64,000 nt of DNA from Microglena sp. YARC (Eukaryota; Chlorophyta; Chlorophyceae; Chlamydomonadales; Chlamydomonadaceae). The notes beneath the pieces were generated by a model, which worked only from the letters and a program-made list of their open reading frames with translations, was not told the origin of the DNA and ran no database searches. Positions 45,600-54,774 of the stretch are shown piece after piece (the first letter of the stretch is position 1; each line of letters starts with the position of its first letter). The DNA is taken from the NCBI GenBank assembly GCA_022414725.1, contig CM039467.1, positions 6,813,101 through 6,877,100 of the forward strand, written 5' to 3'. Position numbers and translations under genes: made by a program.

Positions 45600-46190
45600 G
45601 CGTACAAACAAACTCAACCAGAACAGCAGTAAGGCAGTCAGACAGATAGTGACACAGTCAGACAGCCATTCAGTCAGGACAGTCAGACCAGTAGGTAATT
45701 CAAACGCACGCTTTTTGAGCGCTGATGCTTTTGACCCCCTCTGCGCTTTAAGCGCAGTTTTTGCAACCCTGTGGGCGCTGCAAGCATTTTTGCGCTGTAT
45801 TGCACTACAAAGCGCAATTTCTTTGTTTTTCAAGTGCGCTAAAGCGCTGGCCAATTTTGGCCAATTTGAAAGTACCCTGAGTCAGACAGGTAGTCAGACA
45901 GTCAGGCAGCCATTCAGTCAGACAGCCAGATACCGGTAGTCAGACAGCCATTCAGACAACGAGTCAGGCAGCTAGACAGACAGTCAGACAGTCAGACAGA
46001 CAGACAGTCAGACAGTCCGGCAGCCATTCAGTCAGACAGTCTGAGACCGGTAGTCAGACAGCCATTCAGACAAGGAGTCAGGCAGCTAGACAGACAGTCA
46101 GACAGTCAAACAGACAGTCAGGCAGCCATTCAGTCAGACAGTCAGATACCGGTAGTCAGACAGCCAGTCAGACAGACTTTCAGACTGACA
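45600..46190 (+). repeat. CAGTCAGACAGCCATTCAGT array
   Basis: Copies of CAGTCAGACAGCCATTCAGTC with GACAGTCAGATACCGGTAGT, about 30-90 bases each, interrupted by the MITE at 45689-45879. Confidence 0.9.
45689..45879 (-). mobile_element. hAT-type MITE family A with 8-bp TSD AGTCAGAC
   Basis: 191 bases, reverse orientation; right end AAAGTACCCTG, left end diverged (CAGTAGGTAATTC). Direct repeats AGTCAGAC at 45681-45688 and 45880-45887. Because the host array is itself rich in AGTCAGAC, this duplication is weaker evidence than elsewhere. Confidence 0.85.
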
Positions 46191-46199
46191 CTGAGACAC

Positions 46200-46560
46200 A
46201 TACCCGCACCCGCCACACTCCCCCCCTCCTTTCCCAGCCTGGGTTTGGACGGCTGGGAGGCTGCCCACTACCTCTGCCCACACCCAACTACCCACACACA
46301 CGTCAACACCCACCCACCCACACACACACACACCCATTCCTTCCCAGCCTGGGCTCTGGACGATCTGGAAGGCTGCCCACTACCTTACAAGACTGATTGT
46401 CCTGTCAGGGAACGATCGAACCAACTGCGAATCTTCCTTCACACACACGCACAAACTCACCCCCCCACACCCCCTCACCGACCCACCACTCACCCTCCCA
46501 CACCCACCCACACCCACGCACCCACCCACGCACCAACACCCACCCCCTTTCCTTTCCCAG
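46200..46560 (+). repeat. CACACCCACC tract with two partial copies of the ankyrin exon
   Basis: TTTCCCAGCCTGGG with the first 40 or so bases of the exon occurs at 46233 (breaks off after CACTACCT). The first 100 or so bases occur at 46346 (through CTGTCAGGGAACGATC to CTTCCTTCAC, with frameshifts). Between them lie (CACCCA)n runs. These are decoy acceptors for the exon at 46561. Confidence 0.85.
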
Positions 46561-46815
46561 CCTGGGCCTGGACGACTGGGAGGCTGCCCACTACCTACAA
46601 GATTGTGTCCTGTCAGGAAGTGACGACCAACTGCGCCTCTTCCTTCACGCCGGAGCCAACCCGTCTGCTGCTGACCCCGACAGCTTTACCGCGCTTCACC
46701 TGGCTGCTAGGCAGGGCTCGATGGCTGCAGCCAAGCTGCTGGTAACCTATGGGGCTAACACCCAGGCCAAAGATGCATGGGGCAATTACACCCTTGCAGT
46801 GGCTGAGAAGAGTGG
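46561..46815 (+). CDS. Ankyrin-repeat gene, ankyrin exon
   Basis: TTTCCCAG|C opens LGLDDWEAAHYLQDCVLSGS, DDQLRLFLHAGANPSAADPD and SFTALHLAARQGSMAAAKLL, then VTYGANTQAKDAWGN. Two ankyrin repeats are visible: LxxFLHAGANPxxxDxxxxTALHLAAxxG and xxxAKLLVxYGANxxAKDxxGN. The usual TPL after GN is altered (YTL). Ankyrin repeats bind other proteins; the partner is unknown. The 3' edge is uncertain because GAGAAG is followed by several GTGG sites; a stop follows at 46825 if unspliced. A partial copy of the second repeat lies at 46847. Confidence 0.75.
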
Positions 46816-46844
46816 GTGGTGGTGACATGTTTGTTCTTCTCCTA

Positions 46845-47085
46845 TTTTCACTTCATCTGGCTGCTAAACAGGGCTCTCTAGGAGCAGCCAAGCTGCTGGT
46901 GATCTATGGGGCTAACACCCACGCCAAGGTTGCATGGGGCAATACACCCTTAGTGGTGGCTAAGAAGTGGGTGGGTTGGTTGTTTGTTGGTGGGTCTGAC
47001 TTTTTTTGTTTTCACTTCACCTGGCTCCTAAACAGGGTCTGCTTGTGAGAGCAGCCAAGCTGCTGTGACCTATGGGTTGCAGGTT
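46845..47085 (+). pseudogene. Two decaying copies of the second ankyrin repeat
   Basis: 46847-46965 reads LHLAAKQGSLGAAKLLVIYG then ANTHAKVAWGNTPLVVAKK, with an intact TPL. 47018-47085 is shorter and frameshifted (CACCTGGCTCCTAAACAGGG). Each carries the end-of-exon region followed by GTGGGT-type donors, so these are donor-side duplicates of the exon at 46561. Confidence 0.75.
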
Positions 47086-47323
47086 ACATACACGCATACA
47101 CACACACACACACTAATGACCCCACCACCTACCCACCCACCCACCCACCTCCTTTTTCTTTTCTTTTCTACATGCTGGCTATTTAATTCCTGTTGAGGAA
47201 AACTTGACGGCTAACCACCCCCACCGCCAAACCTAACACACCCACCCCACATACACACACATACACAAACGCACACTAATGACTTCCCCCCCCCCCCCCC
47301 CCCCCCCCTCTTATTTTCTCCAG
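47086..47323 (+). other. Intron with CA/CCCAC tracts and a poly-C run
   Basis: CACACACACA, CACCCACCCACC, and about 23 C at 47286-47308 before TATTTTCTCCAG. CTGGCTATTTAATTCCTGTTGAGG (in parts) near 47178 resembles the coming exon start, a diverged acceptor-side copy. Confidence 0.5.
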
Positions 47324-47458
47324 GCTGCCAATATTCCTGTTGCGGAGTACTTGAGGGGAAACCCATCCAAGGATGAGACCCTGATCCAACACCTGTCGCT
47401 CAATCTGATCAAGGAGGCAAGCACTGTTGCAGCCTCACGCCAAAAGTCAAATCAGAAG
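47324..47458 (+). CDS. Ankyrin-repeat gene, exon AANIPVAEYL
   Basis: TTTTCTCCAG|GCT to CAGAAG|GTAGGG, 135 bases, 45 codons, phase 0 at both ends: AANIPVAEYLRGNPSKDETL then IQHLSLNLIKEASTVAASRQ and KSNQK. The first eight residues resemble the end of an ankyrin array (xxNxPVAEYL); the rest is a basic helix-like stretch I do not recognise. It joins the next exon (starting DDKNRMSK) in phase 0. Five more partial copies follow. Confidence 0.7.
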
Positions 47459-47827
47459 GTAGGGCTTGCCCGTGGTGGGTGGGTGGGTGGGGGAGTGTGG
47501 GGGGGGGGGGTAAGGGGGAGCAAAAAATGAAAGAAGAGCAAGCGAAAATGGCAAGAAATGAAAAACTGATCCAACACCTGTCGCTCAATCTGATCAAGGA
47601 CGCAAGCACTGTTGCAGCCACACCCCAAAAGTCAAAATCAGATAGGGCTGCACGGGTGGGGGGGTCGGGGGGGGTGGGGGGGGTCACTCGGGGGGGGGCA
47701 AAAAAAATATAAAAAAAAGAACATCGGCGAAATAAAACTGACCCAACACCTGTACTCGATCTAGTCAAGAGGCAAGCAATGTTGCAGCAAACACACCAGA
47801 AGTCAAATCAGAAGGTAAGGCTGCCGG

Positions 47828-47858
<31 letters not shown>

Positions 47859-48330
47859 GGGGGGCAAAAACAAAATGAAATAAAAGCAAAACAAAATGGA
47901 AAAAAATGAAAACCTATCCAACAACCTGTCACTCAATCTGATCAAGGAGGCAAGCACTGTTGCAGCCACACTCCAAAGTAAAATCAGAAGGTAGGGCTGC
48001 CTGAACGTGGTGTGGGTGGGTGGTGTGGACGGGGGGTGTGGGGGGGGGAACAAAAAATATAAAAAAAATGAATTCCAATACCTGTCAGTCAACATAAATG
48101 AAGGAGGCAAGCACTATTGCAGCCTCACGCCAAAAATTCAAATCAGAGAGGGTAGGGCTTAGCCCGTGGGGGTAGGGGGGTGGGGGGGGGCAAAATAAAT
48201 CAATTAAAATGACAACCTGATCCACTCATAAGCTGTTTTATATTTAAAGAACCTGGGCAAGCACTGTCGCAGCCACATGCCAAAAATCAAATTCAAATTC
48301 AAATTCAAGGTAGGGCTGCCAGAGTGAGGG
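47459..48330 (+). repeat. Five tandem copies of the 3' half of the 47324 exon
   Basis: Units of about 170 bases starting near 47565, 47735, 47910, 48075 and 48235. Each contains CTGATCCAACACCTGTCGCT, AAGCACTGTTGCAGCC and CAAAAGTCAAATCAGAAGGT (or variants), then TAGGGCTGCC, a G-run and a poly-A-rich link. Frames drift by one base between copies. These are donor-side copies. Confidence 0.9.
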
Positions 48331-48399
48331 TAAGTGGTGGGTTGGCGAGGGTGATGGTGGGGGGGTTAAGCAAGAGGGCATGAAATTGACTCTCATTGT

Positions 48400-49080
48400 A
48401 ACCCTGAACCCTGAACCCATCCTCCTCCACCCACGCAAGATGAGGAGGCTCGCCTAAACCCTAAACCCTAAACCGTCCGCCCACATAGGATGAGAAGTCT
48501 CGCATAATCCCTAAACCCTGATCCTTCCTCCGTCCACCCTCGCAGGATGATAAGTCTCGCGTAAACCCTAAACGCTAAACCATGAACCTTCCTCCGTCCA
48601 CCCACACAGGATGATAAGTATCGCGTAAACCCTAGACCCTAAACCCTGAACCTTTCTCTGTCCACCCACGCAGGATGGCAAGTATCGCGTAAACACTAAA
48701 ATCGAAACCATGAACCTTCCTCTGTATGATAAGTCTCGCGTAAATCCTAAACGCTGAACCATGAACCTTCCTCCGTCCACCCACGCAGGATGATAAGTCT
48801 TGCGTAAACCCTAAACGCTAAAACTTCGCTCCTCTTAAAGGATGAGAAGAATGGTATGAGTACACACACACACCAACAACACATACCCACACACACAGGA
48901 AGAGAAGGCTCGCACACACCCTAAACTTTAAACCCTAAACCGTCCGCCCACGCAGGATAAGAAGTCTTGTGCAAACCCCAAACACTGAACCCTGAACCTT
49001 CCTCCGTCCACCCATGCAGGATGAGAAGAATCGTATGAACCCTTAACCCTAAACCCTGAATCCTCCTCCGTCCACCCACA
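48400..49080 (+). repeat. Telomere-like / exon-start repeat, about 9 units
   Basis: Each unit of 60-75 bases has CCTAAACCCTAAACC-type sequence, CCTCCGTCCACCCACGCAG and then GATGA(T/G)AAGTCTCGCG. The CACGCAG|GATGA part repeats the acceptor and first codons (DDK) of the exon at 49343. Confidence 0.9.
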
Positions 49081-49083
49081 CAG

Positions 49084-49228
49084 GATGAGACGAATCGTAT
49101 GAGCAAGCAGAAGGGAAATCGAGAGCGATTCTCTTCTCTATAAAGGCTAGCAACATAGGCTCCATTCCCCAGGCCCTGACTAGCTTCTCTGGCGACTATG
49201 TGGACAACCTGTTGCACCAGGCTGTTTT
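49084..49228 (+). pseudogene. Partial copy of the 49343 exon
   Basis: ACACAG|GATGAGACGAATCGTATG continues colinearly for about 95 bases (SKQKGN) but carries CTATAAAGG (stop) where the real exon has CTCCTAAAGG. It ends in unrelated A/T-rich sequence. Confidence 0.8.
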
Positions 49229-49342
49229 AATATTTATTTTATTATTTTACTATTTATAAAATATATCCCAATTGCAGCTACCCCCACCCCACACACACCC
49301 CACACACACCCCACACCCACACCCCACACCGCCACCGCACAG

Positions 49343-49593
49343 GATGACAAGAATCGTATGAGCAAGCAGAAAGGGAAATCGAGGCGCACTTCTCTCCTCC
49401 TAAAGGCTAGCAATGCGGGCTCCATCCCCCAGGCCCAGACTAGCCCCTGCATCCCTGAATTCGCAAATGCCAGGGGAAGCTACAGCTTGCTATACAACTT
49501 CCAGACCATGCCCCTGGGGATAGAGAAATCAACCCCCCCTGCGGCAGAGGATTCAACTGCCAGCTTGTCGGCGGAGGCTCGCAGACCCCACTG
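49343..49593 (+). CDS. Ankyrin-repeat gene, exon DDKNRMSKQKGK
   Basis: CCGCACAG|GAT to CCCACTG|GTAAGT, 251 bases: DDKNRMSKQKGKSRRTSLLL, KASNAGSIPQAQTSPCIPEF, ANARGSYSLLYNFQTMPLGI, EKSTPPAAEDSTASLSAEAR, RPHW(split). It starts in phase 0 and ends in phase 2. Basic N-terminal stretch, Ser/Ala-rich end; no known domain seen. Both splice sites are strong. Its last 90 bases are duplicated at 49660 and repeatedly at 50320-51500. Confidence 0.7.
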
Positions 49594-49659
49594 GTAAGTC
49601 TTGTGTATACCGGTATGTCTGTTTACAGTCCTGGGGTAGCTAAATACGCTCAAGGACCA

Positions 49660-49745
49660 TGCCCCTGGGGATAGAGAAATCACCCCCCCTTGCGGCAGAG
49701 CATTCAACTGCCAGCTTGTCGGCAGAGGCTTCGCAGCCCAGTGGT
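49660..49745 (+). pseudogene. Copy of the 3' end of the 49343 exon
   Basis: ACCATGCCCCTGGGGATAGA through GCAGAGGCTTCGCAGCCCAG and TG|GTGAGT. One inserted T (CCCCCCTTGCGG) breaks the frame; donor intact. A family B SINE 3' fragment (CAGTCCTGGGGTAGC) lies just before it. Confidence 0.75.
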
Positions 49746-49764
49746 GAGTCTTTGGCACTGGTAC

Positions 49765-49959
49765 CAGGGTACTACATTTTGTCAGATGGGTCAGCGCTGA
49801 AAGCGCACAAAAGTCAAATTGGTAAGCGCTTTGCAGTGCAAAAAGCGCAAAAACTGCGCGCTGCGCCCACAGGGGGTTGAAAAAACTGCGCGAAACGCGC
49901 AGTGGGGCTCGAAAAGGCAGCGCATAAACACGCTGCCGCGCGCGCTTTGTAGTACCCTG
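49765..49959 (+). mobile_element. hAT-type MITE family A with 8-bp TSD ACTGGTAC
   Basis: 195 bases, perfect 11-base inverted ends CAGGGTACTAC / GTAGTACCCTG; direct repeats ACTGGTAC at 49757-49764 and 49960-49967. The best-preserved copy in the window. Interior GCGCGCTGCGCCCACAGGGG and GCGAAACGCGCAGTGGGGCT. It encodes no protein, so it depended on a transposase elsewhere. Confidence 0.95.
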
Positions 49960-50059
49960 ACTGGTACGTCTGTTTACAGTACCAGATATATGATTTTGAC
50001 TCAGATAATGATCTATGATATGTTAATCATATCTCATCTTGGATCTCTATCTCGTAGTA

Positions 50060-50275
50060 AGCCCCTTTCAGTGATATACAATTGTCTAGTGGTAGACCAG
50101 ATCCCTTGAGGATGAAGAGTCGGGGGTTCGATTCCCCCTTCGGTCGCTCTTAGCGTTGCAGGTCGTTGTCAACCGCGATGGTAGCTCGTCCAGTTGAGGT
50201 AGGAGACCGCTCCCCAACAGCGTACGACAGGCTCCCTTAACACCACGCCCCACCAGGCGTTATCATTACCTTTTT
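50060..50275 (+). mobile_element. tRNA-derived SINE (family A) with 11-bp TSD
   Basis: AGCCCCTTTCAGTGATATAC to TTATCATTACCTTTTT. tRNA-Gly-like head (TTGTCTAGTGGTAGACCAG) and B box GGTTCGATTCC at 50125-50135. Flanks ATCTCGTAGTA (50049-50059) and ATCTAGTAGTA (50276-50286) differ at one base. The terminal T run could end polymerase III transcription. Confidence 0.9.
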
Positions 50276-50279
50276 ATCT

Positions 50280-51530
50280 AGTAGTAGGGGTAGCCAAATG
50301 GCTATAGGGGTTAGCTACAGCACACTTACAACTTCCAGACCATGCCCCTGAGGATAGGGAAGTCAAACGGATCAACTGTCGGCTTAGTGGCAGAGCATTC
50401 GCAGCCCACAGGCCTGTCCACTGGTAGTAAGTCCTATGTACCGGTATGTGTGTTTACAGTCCAGGGGTAGCCAAATGGCTGAAGGGGTTAGCTACAGCAC
50501 ACTAGACAACAACATCCAGACCATGCCCCTTTGGATAGAGAAGTCGAACGGGTCAGCTGTTGGCTTAGTGGCAGAGCATGCGCAGCCCACAGGCCTGCTC
50601 CCTGGCAAGACTTGTGTACCAGTATGTTTGTTGACAGTCCAGGGGTAGCCAAATGGCTAAAGGTGTAGCTACAGCACGCTAGACAACAACATCCAGATCA
50701 TGCCCCTTGGAATAGAGAAGTCGGACGGGTCAAGTGTCGGCTTAGTGGCAGAGCGTTCGCAACCAACAAGCCTGTCCACTGGTAGTAAGTCCTATGTACC
50801 GGTATGTGTGTTGACAGTCCAGGGGTAGCCAAATGGCTGAAGGTGTAGCTACAGCATACTTACAACCAGACCATGCCCTTGGGGACTGAGAAATAAAAAA
50901 AACTTGCGCCAGAGGGCTCAACTGGTTGAATGGAGAAGCACTGTCTCATCTTTGGGTTAATCATGGCAGCTTCCCGCCAGCTCCAATATCCAGCCACTGG
51001 ATCAAACACTAAGCTTGGAGCTGAATTGGAATGCTTGTCATATCAGCTTTCAGATGCACTAGCAAGCTTCTGGTTAGGCTCAAAGACAGGGATTTGGAGC
51101 TGCCCAGAAGCTGCTACGCGTAGCCAAAAAAAAGTGTGGAGAAGTGGAGCAGCCCAACTATCAGCGTTGTGGCAGAGGGCTCAACTGTTTGAATAGAGAA
51201 GTTGAGCAGCTCAACTCAGTTTTTTCTTTCAAACATGAAAGTGGGTTTGTTCTACCTGTATGTTTTTAGGCCTCCTCCAGGGACAGCGTTTTGGTGCTTT
51301 CTGTACCTTTTTATAGCTTTTCAGGGCCATTGAGGGCACAACAAAAAAAAACTTTTTTTTGCTTTTTTTATAGCGACAATTTCGCTGAAACGGGGTCAAA
51401 ACAAGCGATTGCTATATATAGCGGAAATATATATCCCTGGCTCAACTATCGGCGTTGCGGCAGAGGGTTTGGGCAGCTCTCCACTTCGCAGCTCTCCAGC
51501 TTGCTCCCTAGTAGTAAGACTTTTGTACCA
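50280..51530 (+). repeat. About 6 units carrying the 3' end of the 49343 exon and a SINE B 3' end
   Basis: Units near 50325, 50505, 50680, 50865, 51130 and 51430: CCAGACCATGCCCCT, ATAGAGAAGTC, GGCTTAGTGGCAGAGC, CGCAGCCCACAGGCCTG, CACTGGTAGTAAGTCCT, then CAGTCCAGGGGTAGCCAAAT. Each unit therefore holds a piece of exon, its donor region and a piece of SINE. A dispersed element (GGAATGCTTGTCATATCAGC to CAGAAGCTGCTACGCG) is inserted at 50965-51130. Confidence 0.85.
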
Positions 51531-51594
51531 GTATGTTTTTTTGCATTCCTGTCTGTTCCTAGTGCTTAGTGCATATTCAGTCATTCCCAATATT

Positions 51595-51660
51595 GAGGTT
51601 AGGCAAGTCGATTTAGCCCATTTGGCTACGCCTTCACTGGCTAGACTGTAAACACACACT
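51595..51660 (+). mobile_element. SINE-like family B, 3' fragment
   Basis: GGTTAGGCAAGTCGATTTAG, CCCATTTGGCTACGCC, AGACTGTAAACACACAC. Diverged. Confidence 0.55.
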
Positions 51661-51679
51661 CACAGTCAAGGGTTAGCCA

Positions 51680-53167
51680 AGTAGGCCAAACCTAAACCTA
51701 AACCAAACAAAATCCAAGTTTAACTTAAAACAAGCCAAACCTAAAACTAAACCTGAAAAAGCCAAACCTAAACCTAACATAAAACAAGCCAAACCTAAAC
51801 CTAAACTAAACCAAACCTAAACCTAGACCTAAACCTAGACCTAAACCTAGGCCTAAACCTAACCTATAAGTAATCCAAACCAACCCCTGCAACTTCAGTG
51901 GGTCTAAACACCCGAAGCATTGCCATGGAAAAACACAACAAGAATGCTGGGAGCCCCTCTGCCTGTGCCAGTCCTGCCCCTGCCAGCGCAACGCTCAGCC
52001 CAGCCCTTATTGAGCAAGAGGACAGTGCCCGGCCCAAACCAAGCCAAACCTGACCCAACTGAACTAAACCTAACCTAACCTAACCTATAAGTAAACCAAA
52101 CCAACCCCTGCAACTTCAGTAGGTCTAAACACCCGAAGCATTGCCATGGACAGGCACGACCAGAACGCCGAGAGCCCCTCTGCCGGTGCTGGTCCTGCCC
52201 CTGCCAGCGCAACGCTCAGCCCAGCCCGTATTGAGCAGGAGGACAGTGCCCGGCCCAAACCAAGCCAAACCTGACCCAACCGAACTAAACCTAACCCACA
52301 CCTAACCTAACCTAACCTAACCTAACCTAACCTATAAGTAAACCAAACCAACCCCTGCAACTTCAGAAGGTCTAAACACCCGAAGCATTGCCATGGACAG
52401 GCACGACCAGAACGCTGAGAGCTCCTCTACCTGTGCCAGTCCTGCCCCTGCCAGTGCAACGCTCACCCCAGCCTGTATTGAGCTAGAGGACAGTGCCCGG
52501 CCCAAACCAAGCCAAACCTAACCAAACTAAACCTAAACCTAACCTAACCTAAAAGTAAACCAAACCAACCCCTGCAACTTCAGGTCTAAACTACCGGAGC
52601 TCCGCCATGGACCGGCACGACGAGACTGCTGGGGTCCCCTCTGCCAGTAGTCCTACCCCCGCCAACGCAATGCTCGTCGCAGCCCTTATGGGGCAAGAGG
52701 ACAGTGCCCGGCCCAAACCAAGCCTAACCTAACCTAACCTAACCCGACCTGACCTGACCTGACCTAATCTAACCAAACCTAAATATAAACCTAAACCTAA
52801 ACCTAAACCTAACCTAACCAAACCTAAATATAAACCTAAGCCTAAACCTAACCTTATATATATATAACCTAAACCAAACCTAACCTATAAGTTATCCAAA
52901 CCAACCCCCTGCAACTTCAGGTCTAAACCACCAAAGCTTTGCCATGGACCAGCCCGACAAGAACGCTGAGAGCCCCTCTGCCGGTGCTGGTCCTGCCCCT
53001 GCCAGTGCAACGCTCACCCCAGCCCGTATTGAGCAAGAGGACAGTGCCCGGCCCAAACCAATCCAAACTTAACCAAACCAAACGAAACCTAAACCAAACC
53101 TAATCTAACCTATAAGTAAACCAAACCAACCCCGGCAACTTCAGGTCTAAACCACCGGAGCTTGGCC
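51680..53167 (+). repeat. CCTAAA-rich array with about 5 copies of the next exon's 5' part
   Basis: (CCTAAA)n and (CCTAA)n tracts, each followed by AACCAACCCCTGCAACTTCAG, GGTCTAAAC(A/C)ACC, GCCATGG and a partial copy of the exon at 53168 up to GAGGACAGTGCCCGGCCC. Copies start near 51895, 52115, 52365, 52580 and 52915. In the copies the exon breaks at GTGCCC, where the real exon continues TGGTCGGTGAG. The copies differ in reading frame. Confidence 0.9.
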
Positions 53168-53461
53168 ATGGAGAACGATGGGAGCCCCTCTGCCAGCAGT
53201 CCTACCCCCGCCAACGCAATGCTCGTCGCAGCCCTGATGGGGCAAGAGGACAGTGCCCTGGTCGGTGAGAGGGAAACCATATCTCCTGATGACTCAGCAA
53301 AAATGGACTCCACTGAGGTGTCAGGCTCCACGCCTCGCGAGGCTCGACTGACAGACGACCAACTGGCTGCGTATGAGTCGCCCACGCCCCGCTCGCCTGG
53401 CCCTAACGAGATGAATGTGATGATGGATGGTGTGCTTGAGTCTGCCAGGAGGTTGTCTGAG
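53168..53461 (+). CDS. Ankyrin-repeat gene, exon MENDGSPSASS
   Basis: GCCATGG context then MENDGSPSASSPTPANAMLV, AALMGQEDSALVGERETISP, DDSAKMDSTEVSGSTPREAR, LTDDQLAAYESPTPRSPGPN, EMNVMMDGVLESARRLSE and donor GAG|GTAGGG. Upstream CAACTTCAG|GTCTAAACC is a probable acceptor (53145), in the same frame via LNHRSLA. The ATG could instead be an internal start. Ser/Pro-rich and probably disordered; no domain recognised. Phase 0 at the donor. Confidence 0.6.
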
Positions 53462-53534
53462 GTAGGGAGGGAGCTGGTCATTTGGTTGGTTGTCATGGTT
53501 GGTTGGTAGTCAGTGTTGGGGTTGTCGGTTGGTT

Positions 53535-53650
53535 GGTTGGACCAACTGGTTGCCTGTGAGTCACCCACGCCCCCCACGCCTGGACCTAACGAGATGAAAG
53601 TGTTGATGGATGGTGTGCTTGAATCTTCCAGGAGGTTGTCTCAAGTAGGG
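53535..53650 (+). pseudogene. Copy of the 3' third of the 53168 exon
   Basis: GACCAACTGGTTGCCTGTGA through GAGATGAAAGTGTTGATGGA and GGAGGTTGTCTCAAGTAGGG; the donor GAGGTAGG is changed to CAAGTAGG. Flanked by (GGTT)n on both sides. Confidence 0.8.
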
Positions 53651-53846
53651 GGGAGCTGGTCGGTTGGTTAATTGGTTTGTTTTGGTTGGTTGGTTGGTTG
53701 GTTGGTTGGTATAAATCTTTAACCACCTAAACCCTGAACACCTAAACCACATAAACCCTCAAGCACCTAAACCCTCAAGCACCTACACCCTAACCACCTA
53801 AACCCAAGTGCTGACTAGCTTCCCCATACTGTTGTCTGAGATGCAG

Positions 53847-54153
53847 GTCCCCTCTCCCTCCCCGCGAGTGAGATCAATCAATCGCCGGATGCTTGGAGCT
53901 GGGCGGGTGGGCACTGGAACCACCCCCCCAGCCACCTCCCCTTCCCCCACAGCCGATCCGGGCCGGGTCTCTCCGCTCACCAACATCATTGACGATGTGC
54001 TTGCTGACCTGGACAATCCCCGAGAGACGAACCCGACCCTTCGGGGCGTTTCTCCCGGGGCCTCTATGTCACGCGTAGACTCGCCCCTGTCAAGGTTGAT
54101 GGGAACACTGGTAGATGAAGATGATGAACCTACGACACCCTCTGGTCCATCAG
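53847..54153 (+). CDS. Ankyrin-repeat gene, exon VPSPSPRVRSINRR
   Basis: Acceptor TCTGAGATGCAG|GTC (or six bases earlier), donor CATCAG|GTGTGT. VPSPSPRVRSINRRMLGAGR, VGTGTTPPATSPSPTADPGR, VSPLTNIIDDVLADLDNPRE, TNPTLRGVSPGASMSRVDSP, LSRLMGTLVDEDDEPTTPSG, PS(G). It joins the previous exon in phase 0 (RRLSE-VPS) and ends in phase 1, which fits the last exon. Pro/Ser-rich with an acidic end; unknown function. Confidence 0.65.
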
Positions 54154-54159
54154 GTGTGT

Positions 54160-54300
54160 GGTCGTTGGCACAGACATGGGCACAGGTCTGAACACAGGCA
54201 CAGGTCTTGGTGTAGGCATAGCTGTTTGCATAGACTTAGACATAGACGTAGATGTAGATGGTGTCAGAGACATAATAGAAATAGGCTTAGGCGTATAGTT
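54160..54300 (+). repeat. GGTCTTGGTGTAGGCATAG repeat, copy 1
   Basis: GACATGGGCACAGGTCTGAA, GGTCTTGGTGTAGGCATAGC, TAGACTTAGACATAGACGTA, GATGGTGTCAGAGACATA. Copy 2 is at 55141-55247; a 20-base piece (GCTAGACACGGGCACAGGT) also occurs at 54822. Confidence 0.8.
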
Positions 54301-54415
54301 AGATTGTTTGGGGTTCAGTTCATGAGTGCTTTTTCTTTTTAAGCCTTTCCTCTAACGCTTGGGCAAGTTTCTTTAGCCTATTTGGCCTACCCCTGGACTG
54401 TAACATACATACAGT
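54301..54415 (+). mobile_element. SINE-like family B, 5'-truncated, (CATA) tail
   Basis: GATTGTTTGGGGTTCAGTTC through GCCTACCCCTGGACTGTAAC and ATACATAC. Lies in the intron between the last two ankyrin-gene exons. Confidence 0.78.
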
Positions 54416-54426
54416 TAGGCACACAC

Positions 54427-54512
54427 AGGGGCGGACTCGCCCCTGTCAAGGTGGATGGGCTCACTGGTCGACGAACATATTGAACTTACGACACCCTCTG
54501 GTCCCTCAGGTG
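54427..54512 (+). pseudogene. Copy of the 3' end of the 53847 exon
   Basis: GCGGACTCGCCCCTGTCAAG to CCTCTGGTCCCTCAG|GTGTGT. It repeats the last 80 or so bases plus donor and the first intron bases (GGTCGTTG), with ATATTGAACTT replacing the acidic codons. Confidence 0.85.
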
Positions 54513-54584
54513 TGTGGTCGTTGACACAGTCAAATACCTTCACTTGCATAATCAGATGATACACGGATATAAGCTGGTTATTTG

Positions 54585-54774
54585 TAGGGAACGGCAACTA
54601 ATATTAGTGTTTGAAAAACTAATATAAACTAATATTATTACAGTGTCACAATAGTATTAGTTTTTCAAATGAATTCGAAATTCTGGTTGGTGGCTCGTCC
54701 GACAAATGCTATATAATATTATTAATTCGCTAATATAATATTTATATAACATGTTATAACATAGCCGACCTCTA
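54585..54774 (+). mobile_element. MITE family B with 7-bp TSD TTATTTG
   Basis: TAGGGAACGGCAACTAATAT to GCCGACCTCTA, imperfect inverted ends. Direct repeats TTATTTG at 54578-54584 and 54776-54782. A/T-rich interior with TTTGAAAAACTAATA and TATTAGTTTTTCAAA as an internal inverted pair. Related to 14432-14818. Confidence 0.75.

Noticed and set aside
48400..49080. A true telomere end
   Set aside because: Only two or three consecutive CCCTAAA units, embedded in exon-edge repeats and inside a gene; interstitial.
50125..50135. A functional tRNA-Gly gene
   Set aside because: The B box is perfect but the acceptor and anticodon stems do not form; the sequence is a SINE head.
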